Source of the DNA: Prevotella sp.
GTDB taxonomy: Bacteria > Bacteroidota > Bacteroidia > Bacteroidales > Bacteroidaceae
Length of the DNA: 64,000 nucleotides
Reading direction: 5' to 3'
Assembly: GCA_017471465.1 (NCBI GenBank)
Contig: JAFUTI010000023.1
Location: 186,001 to 250,000, forward strand
The notes under the pieces are model-generated. The model saw only the letters and a program-made list of their open reading frames with translations, ran no database searches and was not told the origin of the DNA. Shown piece after piece: positions 32,298 through 41,467 of the stretch (position 1 is the stretch's first letter; every line of letters begins with the position of its first letter). Made by a program: the position numbers and the translations under genes.

Positions 32298-34484
32298 TCA
32301 GCCGCCCCGTCTGCTTTCCTCCGACGCTCCACTGCTACGGCGTATCTTAAGCACCTGCTTGCCCCACTGTAGCATATAACGGACTGACAAGCCCACACGA
32401 TGAGGGGAGAGCTGCGATTGCTGGCTGCTCTGTACGCTGCCGGTCTCAATGCTGTTGGTAGTGCGGGGAATACAGATGTAATTCAAGGTCAGTGTCAGAC
32501 TGCGGCGGAACAGCTGCTTGGTCAGGCGGACCGACAGCTGCCAGTGTTCACCGGAATGATAAGTCAACTGCTCGCACGGCGAGTCGTACATACCACCGAG
32601 CCTGACATTGACGTCGTGCGGAAGTATGTACGTGGCAGCTATCGAAGCATGGAACTGGTTGCCCGTCTGACCGAGATTCTGATAGCTGCTCGTCTGACGG
32701 AAATAGTCCAGGCTTCCGTTGAGCATCAGCCGCTTCGCAAAGCGTTTTGTAGCACCAGCGGCCATGCGAAGTGTATGGACGCTCTCGCCGTTGACATAGG
32801 AGGAATAGTACAAGTCAGGCACATCGGCTTCGAAATAAACCTGTCTGAACATACTGTTACGCCCCCATGACAGACTGACCCAGTAGCCATGCCACAAAGT
32901 GAGCGTACCGCTGATATATTCGGAAGTGGCGGGTTGCAGGAAGGGGTTACCCATAGAATACTGGTATTCTGACTGCCAGTGTACGGTGGGATTCAGCATC
33001 GGCAGCATCGGCATAATGACGCCACGGGCGTATGACAGGCGGAGGCTATGCCCCTTAAGCGGGTTGATAAGATATCCGAATTGGATATTCGGATAGAGAT
33101 GATCGTAGTGACTGCGTTGATTACGCTCGGACGCCACCATCGAGCGTGGATCAATAGTGCGGTGCTCATAACGTAGCCCCACCGTTCCTGAGAACGTCCT
33201 GTATTGGAATTGCCAGCTGGCATAGGCGGCATAATCTTGTTCGCAATAGGTGTAAAGATCGGTAAAGGTGGCAAAAGGCACGTCGGCACCATTCTGTGTC
33301 AAGCGGTTGCGAGTGTCATCTTCGTTGCGCCAGAAAGAGGCCAGCAAGCCTGCTTTCAGTGCCCCCCACTTACCCGGCAGTTTCTGTTCACCGTCGGCCT
33401 GTACCTCCCAATGCCGGCGTCTAGTGTCCGTCGCCGAGGCGGTACTCCACAACGCCGGATGGTTCTCGCGCTGGTTCACGCCGGCAGACTTCACATGATA
33501 TTGATAGTCCGTGGCCGACAACGTCAGGTGTCCCTTCCCCCAGAGGTGCGTGTAGTCGACTGTACCACGCCCGGCGTTTGTACGGCTGTCGTTGCTACCA
33601 ATGTTCCGATAAGCCGACTCGGCACCACCAGAAGCAATGACCGTGGTTTGCTCGGCGAGGCTGCTTTCTAAGGTGTTATGGGTGTAATAGACTTCAGCCG
33701 TCAGGTAGTCGTTCTTACCGAGGTCGTAGCCTATGCCGAATGTCGCGTCGCCGTTTTTCGGGTCGTTCGTCGTCGTCTGTCAGATGCTTGTCTGCAGCCC
33801 TGAGCTAAGAAAGGAGTTGTTGTTCTCGGCGTCTATCTCAGAGTGGGAAAAGGTGTAATTGCCATTGCCATACACCGACCAACGGCCATAGCGTACCTGC
33901 AGGTTGGCGGTAGGCAGACCGTAGGTATACAGCCCGATAGTCTGGTAGGTGGTGCCACCGAGCGTCAGCTGCCCACCGTCATCCATGCGGCGCGTGGTGA
34001 TGCGGACGATAGCCATACCTGCCTCCGTGGCATTGACATCAGCACCCGCAGCCTCAACGACCCGGACTTCCTTGATGTTCCTGACGTCGAACGACCGCAG
34101 ATAGGACATCAGTGCCTCGCCGGTGAGCCTCACCTGCCGGCGGTTGACATAGACGCGTGCCACATCTTTACTATATACCTTGATCCGTTCGCCTGCCACC
34201 TCCATGCCTGGCAGGAAAGCCAACGCCTCTTCCAGGTTCATGCCCTGCAACTCAGAGATGGCCGCCATATTCACGCTGTAGCCTTCGGCATCGCTCTTCA
34301 CGGCATTGCTAAGAACGACAACTTCGCGGAGGGTGTCAGTCTTTTCCTTCATCAGAACAGTATCAGGAATTTCCAGAATGTTTGTTCCAAACGATTTCGG
34401 AAAATAAAAGATGGCTATCATTAACGCACCAAATTGCCAGGATGACAACATTGTCATAATTACGATGATAAAAGCTCTTTTCAT
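32298..34484 (-). pseudogene. Outer-membrane beta-barrel protein (TonB-receptor-like, PF14905 type) split by one in-frame TGA
   Basis: From the ATG at 34484 (MKRAFIIVIMTMLSSWQFGA) to 32298 there is one continuous frame of 729 codons except for TGA at 33780-33782. Before it lie a plug-like domain (TLREVVVLSNAVKSDAEGYS, EEALAFLPGMEVAGERI, VRNIKEVRVVEAAGADVNAT) and the first strands; after it the frame goes on directly with QTTTNDPKNGDATFGIGYDL and the rest of the barrel. The last residues (LKIRRSSGASEESRRGG) lack a typical final aromatic. A single CGA to TGA change would explain the stop. The usual carboxypeptidase-like N-terminal domain is absent. Likely a recently inactivated gene, or read through. 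Confidence 0.8.
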
Positions 34485-34620
34485 AATGACATTTTGTTTT
34501 AAAATAAAAATCGACGGCAAAATTAAGCTTTTTGCTGACATTTACTACAAAAAATGCCATACACTATTTACACCAAGCTAAAAGCCAACTGATTTTCAGG
34601 ACGTTAAAACGTTACACATT

Positions 34621-35970
34621 TTACACTTCCTTTCCTAATGAATGAATTTTCTCATCAAAACACTTTGCACTTGAGTCCGACCCAAACAGTTTCTTTGACA
34701 AGCGAGCTTTCCGATTTGTCAGTGCCTGCGGTGAGCAATCCAATAAGATAGAAATCTCCGACGGTAGAAAATGATTCTTCACAAGAACACACAAGAAAAG
34801 GTTGGAGAAACTCAACTCAGGATCCAACTGACACAAAGCATTTACAAAATTCTGATGGTATTCTTTTGTTGTTTCCAAGAAGGAATGTAGCTCATCATCA
34901 GTAGCCCGAACTCCCATTAACGCCTTTTTGTGCAGTCTTTTGACAATCTCAGATTTCGCAATCTTATACTCGACATCATTATTCATCCAATCATCGCCTT
35001 CTCCATTTAACTCTGATAATTCACGTTTCAAAGTATCCAGCTGCCTTTGTTTCTCTATAATGACCGCCTGATTTTGAACAGATTCCTTTTTAAACGTTTC
35101 AATCTGTGACAACAGTTCCTGAACCTGAACAAGCCCAAAGTTATAGCGAGTATTCAATGCATTCATCTCTGCCAACATTCGTGTTTTTTTCTTATAAAAA
35201 AACAAATATAAGACAATGAGAATAAAAGACAGCAGTAAGCACAATGCAACGCTCAGTGCCAGATAGAATCTTGACTGTGTGTTAGCAAGTTTTGTTTGCA
35301 AATGCCTTGTGTGTAGTGCTTGTAGAGTCTCCAAGGCACTTCCAACTTGATATGAATGATATTTGAATGACGAATCACTAACACTATAATCAGGTATGGA
35401 ATCATTTGCCAAACAGCAATGCGTATATATCTTACACCAAGATCCGTTTTTCAGAAGTGAGCTATCTTCCAACTCTATCTTGTGATAGGCTATTTTTTTC
35501 TGTGCCAAACAATTATTTCTAATGAGCGTATCGCCTTGTTGGGTGAAGAGAATAGCTTTGTCAAGATAGGGAACAGCTTCACGGGGGACATTCGAATAGT
35601 TCAGAAGTTTTCCTAAATGAGCAAAAACCAAGGAGAACAAAGAGTCATTTTGGCCACCAGGCAATTGGTCGGATGTATCTATTGCTTCCATATAGCACTC
35701 TATGGCGATACTTCGTTCTCCCTTCTTGTCAAAATAGCGCCCCAGCAGATAATATGTCAACGTTCGTTCTAATGATCCTGTTCGTTCATCATAGGCATCA
35801 AGCAAAGCCAGACATGCGGAATCACTGTTGAAGATTGCCTCCATACGGCCTTCTTTGTAAGCCTGCACAAGGCCAACTCCTACAGAATCTGAACCGCAAG
35901 AGATAAGTAGGTATTGAAGTGTTGCTATCGACAAGTAGACAACATAGAACAGACGACAAGAACGCATCAT
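34621..35970 (-). CDS. Membrane-bound TPR-HTH regulator (Bacteroidetes sensor type)
   Basis: 449 residues from the ATG at 35970. A lipoprotein-like signal (LLISCGSDS, Cys25) is followed by TPR-like helices in the presumed periplasm (LTYYLLGRYFDKKGERSIAI, 72-91), one membrane helix at ~236-259 (LALCLLLSFILIVLYLFFY region) followed by KKK, a coiled coil (~265-330) and a C-terminal helix-turn-helix-like end (FLPSEISILLDCSPQALTNR). This layout is common in Prevotella as a one-piece regulator sensing envelope signals. The longer upstream frame runs into the duplicated Rpn segment and an inverted-repeat arm and is not counted. Target genes are unknown; the neighbouring broken barrel gene is a candidate. 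Confidence 0.75.
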   Translation of the reverse strand: MMRSCRLFYVVYLSIATLQYLLISCGSDSVGVGLVQAYKEGRMEAIFNSDSACLALLDAYDERTGSLERTLTYYLLGRYFDKKGERSIAIECYMEAIDTSDQLPGGQNDSLFSLVFAHLGKLLNYSNVPREAVPYLDKAILFTQQGDTLIRNNCLAQKKIAYHKIELEDSSLLKNGSWCKIYTHCCLANDSIPDYSVSDSSFKYHSYQVGSALETLQALHTRHLQTKLANTQSRFYLALSVALCLLLSFILIVLYLFFYKKKTRMLAEMNALNTRYNFGLVQVQELLSQIETFKKESVQNQAVIIEKQRQLDTLKRELSELNGEGDDWMNNDVEYKIAKSEIVKRLHKKALMGVRATDDELHSFLETTKEYHQNFVNALCQLDPELSFSNLFLCVLVKNHFLPSEISILLDCSPQALTNRKARLSKKLFGSDSSAKCFDEKIHSLGKEV

Positions 35971-35981
35971 ATTACTTTTCT

Positions 35982-36086
35982 TTACGTGTGAGCAAACGAT
36001 GATATCACCAGGTCGGGATGCTCGCCGAACACCTTCTTGAAGGTCAGGTCGGCCTTCGGATTCAGGTATTTTCCTTTCATTTCCAT
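35982..36086 (-). pseudogene. Truncated 5' fragment of an Rpn-family gene
   Basis: Encodes MEMKGKYLNPKADLTFKKVF then GEHPDLV, identical to the start of the Rpn gene at 32146, then diverges (ISSFAHT) and stops after 34 codons. The homology breaks at about 36005. The fragment retains its promoter at 36119-36126, which now points at the TPR-HTH regulator gene 12 bases downstream. Confidence 0.85.
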
Positions 36087-36190
36087 CAGTTTTTGCTATT
36101 CTATTGTGCAAAGATACGCATTTTCTGCGAAACGGCAAAGTTGTTTTCAAGAAAAGCAGGTGACACCTCTTACACCTGGCACTTAACTGC
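36005..36190. repeat. Block B of the ~186-bp duplication
   Basis: Copy of 32065-32251. It ends inside the left arm of inverted-repeat element 2, which here is complete. Confidence 0.9.
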
Positions 36191-36474
36191 TTGAAAATCA
36201 AAGCCAAATTTACGGAGGGTAGTCGCACCAAAGGTGACACCTATAGTCGCACCAAAGGTAGCACCCGGATATCATGCCAGACCGTGAAACATTTCTGAGA
36301 GGCCGCGAGATTTTTCTGAGAGGCCGTGAAATTTTCGGCTTTGGCGTGAAACATTGGCGAAAGGGTTGGTGCGACACATGGTGCGATCTTTGGTGTCACC
36401 ATTGGTGCGACTAAGCCACAAAAAATAAGCACTGATATTCAAGCAGTTAAGTGCCAGGTGTAAGAGGTGTCACC
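36159..36474. repeat. Inverted-repeat element 2 (316 bp, 42-bp terminal arms)
   Basis: The arms 36159-36200 and 36433-36474 are inverted copies with one mismatch; the outer 36 bases are perfect (GGTGACACCTCTTACACCTG and onward to GCTTGA). As in element 1, the inner flanks carry GTCGCACC and GACACC on the left and complementary blocks on the right, and the core differs entirely (three CCGTGAAA/GCGTGAAA-type repeats). It fills the gap between the Rpn fragment and a secreted-protein gene. No coding capacity of note. Confidence 0.88.
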
Positions 36475-36516
36475 ACATTTCAGCCGAATTCAGGTCACGG
36501 GCTCGTAATATCCACT

Positions 36517-37110
36517 TCATTTCCCACTTGATTTGAACAGACGGTAGAACCAGCTTCGTTTCTTCTTAACCTGGATCTCAGGAGGTCCTAAGCGGTCGTC
36601 GCCAGTATAAGGAATCACGTATATGGTTTCAACCTTCTTGCCTTTAATCTTTCTGAGGTACTTCATTGACTTCGGCTTACCCATCTGCAAGCACTTCTTG
36701 TTGACAAACACCTTCTCTACGGGACGTCTAAAAACCGTAAATCCGTTATCTGCCTCACTAACAGAGACTAAAAAGCCCAGTATCCTTGCCAAATTATACT
36801 TCCGGAACTGGGAAATACGACTGACATAAACGGTGTCTGACAATCCTTTGCCTCCAAAATGCTGTCTGGGGATAATGAAATGTCTTAATGTATCACCTTC
36901 CTGTTTGTTCCACACTCGGACGTTACGATAAGTGCCATGAAAACGTACAGGTAGTGTATCGCCATCGTAAACATTCCTGACAGCTATATGACGAATCGTA
37001 TCGCGACTACTGACATAGACGTGAATAGTATCCGATGCCTGTGTACATATTGGAAATGCGCACAGGCATGAAAGAATTGAGCACACTATTAGGTAGAATC
37101 TACCCCTCAT
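36517..37110 (-). CDS. Secreted basic protein of unknown function
   Basis: 197 residues with a signal peptide (MRGRFYLIVCSILSCLCAFP then ICTQA). The body contains repeated DT(I/L)-type strands (DTIHVYVSSRDTIRHIAVRN, DGDTLPVRF, EGDTLRHF, SDTVYVSR), suggesting a small beta-rich domain, and a basic C-terminus (KKKRSWFYRLFKSSGK). I do not recognise the family. It lies 14 bases after the typA stop codon on the same strand and may be read through from typA. Confidence 0.6.
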   Translation of the reverse strand: MRGRFYLIVCSILSCLCAFPICTQASDTIHVYVSSRDTIRHIAVRNVYDGDTLPVRFHGTYRNVRVWNKQEGDTLRHFIIPRQHFGGKGLSDTVYVSRISQFRKYNLARILGFLVSVSEADNGFTVFRRPVEKVFVNKKCLQMGKPKSMKYLRKIKGKKVETIYVIPYTGDDRLGPPEIQVKKKRSWFYRLFKSSGK

Positions 37111-37124
37111 AATATTATTTTATT

Positions 37125-38927
37125 CTACTGCTTGTTAGCTTTCTTCCGCTGGTCGTGGTCGAGGATGGTCTTGCGCATACGCATGGACTGTGGCGTCACC
37201 TCAACAAGCTCGTCCTCCTTGATATATTCCAGACATTCCTCCAACGACATGACGGTCTTGGGGATGATGCGTGCCTTGTCGTCGGTACCCGAAGCACGGA
37301 CGTTGGTCAGCTGCTTGGCCTTGCAGACGTTGATGACGAGGTCGTTGTCGTGGACGTGCTCGCCGACGACCTGTCCCATATAGACATCCTCACCGGGATC
37401 GATGAAGAACTTACCACGGTCCTGCAGCTTGTCGATGGCGTAGGCAAAGGCATTGCCCGTCTCAAGGGCAATCATCGAACCGTTGACGCGACGCTCAATC
37501 TCGCCCTTGTAGGGCTGGTACTCCTTGAAGCGGTGGGCCATGATGGCCTCGCCCTGAGAGGCTGTCAGCACGTTGGTACGCAGACCGATGATGCCGCGCG
37601 AGGGGATGTCGAACTCAATATTCGTGCGCTCGCCCTGACTCTCCATCGAGGTCATCTCGCCCTTGCGGCGGGTCACCATGTCAATCATCTTCGAGGCAAA
37701 CTCCTCGGGGACGTTGATGGTAAGTTCCTCGACGGGCTCGCACTTCACGCCGTCCACCTCTTTATATATAACCTGGGGCTGCCCCACCTGCAGTTCGTAG
37801 CCCTCACGACGCATCGTCTCGATGAGCACAGAGAGGTGTAGCACGCCACGGCCGGAGACGACCCACTTGTCGGTAGAGTCCTCAAACTGCTCGACACGCA
37901 GGGCGAGGTTCTTCTCAAGCTCTTTCTGCAGACGGTCGTTGATATGGCGCGAGGTGACGAACTTACCCTCACGACCGAAGAAGGGCGAGTCGTTGATGGT
38001 AAAGAGCATCGACATCGTCGGCTCGTCAATGGCAATGGGAGGCAGCGGCTCGGGGTTCTCGACGTCGCAGATGGTGTCGCCAATCTCAAACTTCTCGAGT
38101 CCGATGACGGCACAGATGTCGCCGCAGTCTACCTGCTCAATGCGCTGGTGGCCCATACCGTCGAAGGTATGCAGTTCCTTGATTTTCGTCTTCTCCATCG
38201 AACCGTCGCGGTGGGCGATCGTCACCTGCTGACCGTCCTTCAGCTTGCCGCGATGGACGCGCCCCACGGCGATACGGCCCGTATAGCTGCTATAGTCCAA
38301 AGAGGTGATGAGCATCTGCGGTGTACCCTCAATCTGCTGCGGTGCGGGGATGACCTCGACAATCTTGTCAAGCAGATAGGTGATGTCAGTGGTCGGCTTC
38401 TGCCAGTCCTCGCCCATCCAGCCGTTCTTGGCCGAACCGTAGACGACGGGGAAGTCAAGCTGGTCTTCGGTGGCGTTCAGCGAGAACATCAGGTCGAACA
38501 CCATCTCGTAGACCTCCTCGGGACGGCAGTTGGGCTTGTCGACCTTGTTCACGACAACGATGGGCTTCAAGCCTATCTCCAATGCCTTCTGCAGTACGAA
38601 ACGCGTCTGCGGCATCGGGCCTTCGAAAGCATCGACGAGCAGCAGACAGCCGTCGGCCATATTCAGCACGCGCTCCACCTCGCCACCGAAGTCGGAGTGT
38701 CCCGGCGTGTCGATAATATTAATCTTCACACCCTTCCAGGTGATACTGACATTCTTGGAAAGGATAGTGATGCCACGCTCACGCTCAAGGTCGTTAGCAT
38801 CCAACACCTGGCTCGACAGATTCTGTCCCTCACGAAAGAGATTTCCTGCCAGCATCATCTTGTCCACAAGCGTCGTCTTGCCGTGGTCTACATGCGCAAT
38901 AATTGCGATATTTCTGATATCCTGCAT
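37125..38927 (-). CDS. typA: Ribosome-associated GTPase TypA/BipA
   Basis: 600 residues from MQDIRNIAIIAHVDHGKTTL. GTPase motifs: AHVDHGKT (P-loop), RGITI, DTPGHSDFGGEVER and NKVDKPN; then EF-G-like domains II, III and V and the BipA-specific C-terminus (MAHRFKEYQPYKGEI, ECLEYIKEDELVEVTPQSMR). TypA aids 50S assembly and translation under stress. Normal length. An alternative ATG 27 bases upstream lies close to the promoter, so the shorter start is preferred. Confidence 0.97.
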   Translation of the reverse strand: MQDIRNIAIIAHVDHGKTTLVDKMMLAGNLFREGQNLSSQVLDANDLERERGITILSKNVSITWKGVKINIIDTPGHSDFGGEVERVLNMADGCLLLVDAFEGPMPQTRFVLQKALEIGLKPIVVVNKVDKPNCRPEEVYEMVFDLMFSLNATEDQLDFPVVYGSAKNGWMGEDWQKPTTDITYLLDKIVEVIPAPQQIEGTPQMLITSLDYSSYTGRIAVGRVHRGKLKDGQQVTIAHRDGSMEKTKIKELHTFDGMGHQRIEQVDCGDICAVIGLEKFEIGDTICDVENPEPLPPIAIDEPTMSMLFTINDSPFFGREGKFVTSRHINDRLQKELEKNLALRVEQFEDSTDKWVVSGRGVLHLSVLIETMRREGYELQVGQPQVIYKEVDGVKCEPVEELTINVPEEFASKMIDMVTRRKGEMTSMESQGERTNIEFDIPSRGIIGLRTNVLTASQGEAIMAHRFKEYQPYKGEIERRVNGSMIALETGNAFAYAIDKLQDRGKFFIDPGEDVYMGQVVGEHVHDNDLVINVCKAKQLTNVRASGTDDKARIIPKTVMSLEECLEYIKEDELVEVTPQSMRMRKTILDHDQRKKANKQ

Positions 38928-38951
38928 AACTGTTTTACGTAAAATCGGGTG

Positions 38952-38959
38952 CAAAGGTA
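38952..38959 (-). promoter_or_regulatory. -7 element (TACCTTTG) for typA
   Basis: Minus-strand TACCTTTG lies 24 bases before the chosen ATG and overlaps the alternative upstream ATG at 38954, which argues against that start. Confidence 0.6.
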
Positions 38960-39051
38960 CGAAAAGTCGAGCGAAAAACCAAATCTATTTGAGGTTTTCC
39001 GAACGAAAAGACCAAACCTTCTTATGACGACAATCGTTTGCGGTCAGTATC

Positions 39052-41253
39052 TTACAAGACTTTCTTTCCGTTGACGATGTTTATGCCTCGCCGCAGACTA
39101 TTGTAGCGGCGGCCATACAGGTCGTAGATGCTATTCGCTATTCTCTCATCACTATTGACCAGCGCAGCGCTGACACCGGCAGGGCCGGCAGGGTTGGTAT
39201 AGTCGACACTGCGGAGCGTTGCCGACGCCGTGCTGCCACCAACGGTGATATTGAAGACGAAGTTGGCATTGGCAGATGTGCCTTGAGCGTTCTTACGGTA
39301 ACGCAGGGTCTGACGGATGGTGTACTGGCTGCCCTCGCTACAACGGCCAGGATACTGTCCCAGGGCGAAGGTCAGCGTATTGGGGGTGAACTCAGAATAG
39401 ACAATGCCCGACGGATAGCTCATGACAATGCCTGTCGCGCCGAACCAGTGGCCGTAGCCATTAGCGGTAGAGCCCCTCTGCTGAAGCGTACCGTCGGCGT
39501 TGGCAGCGTAGAACATCACCTTGCCACTGCCGGGGCCACGCTCGTCCCATGCCTGCATCTTCGAGGCGATGGCGGAAGGCTGCATCTGCAGAGCTGTGCC
39601 CAGGGCAGCTGCGGTACGTCCGCCGACAGTCACAGAAGTGGCGTAATAGTCGCTGGCCGAACGTGGGAAGCTGACGTCGTAGGTGAAGGTGATGTCGGCA
39701 ATCTCGCGACCGTCGATGATGGCATCGGTGTATATCAGGGCATCGTCGGTGAGGTCGGTACCTTCGAGACGGAACTTATAGGGCCACATATCGTCGTTCT
39801 CAATCGTGTCGTCCCACTTATGGGTGAAGTAGTTCTTCAACGCGGGCGAGATGACGAGCCACAGCCGCTTGACACCGTCGGGGACGGTAAATCCGTAGTC
39901 CTCGGTAACGACGTTCGTACCCTGACAGTAGACGCTGTCCTCAGAGAAGTAGCGACGCGTACCATCGTTCATCAGGGCAACGTAGCCCATGCGGAAACCA
40001 CGGCTGCCGCTCACACCACCACTAACGTAGTTACGACTGCCGCTGGCATTGGCTGGGAGTTTCTCGTAGACCGACTCGCCATTGTAGAACTCACCCGGGT
40101 CGCTGTCGAGGAGCTGGGCACCCACGCCAAGGCCGGTAAGCGAGGTCGTAATCTGAGTGCCGGCAGCCGGCACCTGCAGGGGGATGACATTAAAGCCTGT
40201 ACCCTGCGGACAGCTGGCCAGTGCCACCTGGTACTGGCCATCGCCGGTCGGCACACAGCGGTATTCGAAGTTGCCGATATACGGGTCACGGTAAGGCTTG
40301 CACGCCTCAAGGTCCCAGGTGGCACAGCGGCAGGCATACTCGAAATAGAGTTTGTAGAGGTCGCGTGCCGAGAGGTTCTTGAGTTTCATCAGCGCCTGGT
40401 TGAAGTCGCTGCCCTCGTGGTCTCTCTGCCCCTCCATAGGCTGGCGCCAGACCTGTGCCACGGTGGTGACATCATCGTAATACTCGTTGATGAAATAGTG
40501 GAACCAGTAGGACTGGTAGCGGTGCCATTCATGTGAGAAGGCATAGTTGTGGGAATGACGGAAGATGGGTGTCCAGGGACCGTAGCTCTGGGTGAACATC
40601 TCCTCAGGGTACGACTGGGCGGCCTGCCACTGTGCCGTCTGCTCCCAGATGGCCTGACCGTTGCCGCAGGCCAGATGAAAACCGGTGTTGTCGGTCGTGG
40701 AGTTCTGATGGTTGTTATGCTCGGCGAAACACATGTAGTGGAACGAGTGACCCACCTCGTGGGCCACGCTATGGCCTACTGGCTTGCAGGGAGCGGGATT
40801 CACCCAAAGCGCATTGATCTGGAAGTCGTAGCCAGAACCGTAGCAAGCCCACTCGCTGGAGTGCAGAATGAGCACCATCATCTTGTACTTATTAAGATTG
40901 GTGGTCATCGTGTCGACAAATCCCAGATTTTGATACTCCAAATTGTAGAAAGCCTGGCACTTTGCCAGCATGTCGTCTATATCGACATAGTAGAAATCAC
41001 TCTTGGACAGGTCGGACGGCTTCTGGGTGCCATAGCCGTTGTCCCAGAAGATGATAATGTCATCATTCTCTACGGAGCGGGTCTTCGACCACGTATACTC
41101 GGCATTGGGGTCGCTCTCCTTATAGAGCATGTTGCCCGACCATCGCCACTCCTGAGGGACGTAAACGGTCTTGGCACCGCTGCTGACCTTAGCACTGCAG
41201 ACGAGCAGGAAAGCCATCAGACTCATGACAAAGAGAAAAAACTGTTTCATCAT
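39052..41253 (-). CDS. Secreted HExxH protein with DUF6055- and DUF4859-like domains and GLYIV-type tail
   Basis: 733 residues with a signal peptide (MKQFFLFVMSLMAFLLVCSA). The first half (about 25-350) has a zinc-peptidase-like motif VAHEVGHSFHYMCFAEH near residue 162 and fits the DUF6055 group as I recall it; a central beta-domain follows, then a C-terminal DUF4859-like domain (ITFTYDVSFPRSASDYYATS, GHWFGATGIVMSYPSGIVYS). It ends YDLYGRRYNSLRRGINIVNG then KKVL, a variant of the tail in three other secreted proteins here. Substrate unknown; a role in glycan or glycoprotein degradation is plausible. Divergent from the GH127 genes. Confidence 0.75.
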   Translation of the reverse strand: MMKQFFLFVMSLMAFLLVCSAKVSSGAKTVYVPQEWRWSGNMLYKESDPNAEYTWSKTRSVENDDIIIFWDNGYGTQKPSDLSKSDFYYVDIDDMLAKCQAFYNLEYQNLGFVDTMTTNLNKYKMMVLILHSSEWACYGSGYDFQINALWVNPAPCKPVGHSVAHEVGHSFHYMCFAEHNNHQNSTTDNTGFHLACGNGQAIWEQTAQWQAAQSYPEEMFTQSYGPWTPIFRHSHNYAFSHEWHRYQSYWFHYFINEYYDDVTTVAQVWRQPMEGQRDHEGSDFNQALMKLKNLSARDLYKLYFEYACRCATWDLEACKPYRDPYIGNFEYRCVPTGDGQYQVALASCPQGTGFNVIPLQVPAAGTQITTSLTGLGVGAQLLDSDPGEFYNGESVYEKLPANASGSRNYVSGGVSGSRGFRMGYVALMNDGTRRYFSEDSVYCQGTNVVTEDYGFTVPDGVKRLWLVISPALKNYFTHKWDDTIENDDMWPYKFRLEGTDLTDDALIYTDAIIDGREIADITFTYDVSFPRSASDYYATSVTVGGRTAAALGTALQMQPSAIASKMQAWDERGPGSGKVMFYAANADGTLQQRGSTANGYGHWFGATGIVMSYPSGIVYSEFTPNTLTFALGQYPGRCSEGSQYTIRQTLRYRKNAQGTSANANFVFNITVGGSTASATLRSVDYTNPAGPAGVSAALVNSDERIANSIYDLYGRRYNSLRRGINIVNGKKVL

Positions 41254-41292
41254 TTTTCAACTTATTATTCGTGTTCAGTAATTATTTTCCTG

Positions 41293-41300
41293 CAAAAGTA
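41293..41300 (-). promoter_or_regulatory. -7 element (TACTTTTG) for the HExxH protein gene
   Basis: Minus-strand TACTTTTG lies 39 bases before the ATG at 41253. Confidence 0.5.
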
Positions 41301-41437
41301 CTAATTCTCGACGAACTATCCTATAACAATCGGCCAAGAAAATAAAAAAAAGTCAAAAAACCAACTATCAGACATCCCTTTGGACGTTTTTTTATGTACT
41401 TCAGACGATTTTGTCACGCGGAAAGAAATTTAATTCG

Positions 41438-41445
41438 TACCTTTG
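41438..41445 (+). promoter_or_regulatory. -7 element (TACCTTTG) for the GH127 pair
   Basis: TACCTTTG lies 22 bases before the ATG at 41468. The ATG at 41450 would almost coincide with the transcription start, so 41468 is taken as the start codon. Confidence 0.6.
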
Positions 41446-41467
41446 TGCCATGAATCAATTGCAGAAG

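Noticed and set aside
36241-36432. 63-codon frame inside inverted-repeat element 2
   Set aside because: Same reason: it reflects the repeat blocks, without a ribosome site or signal.
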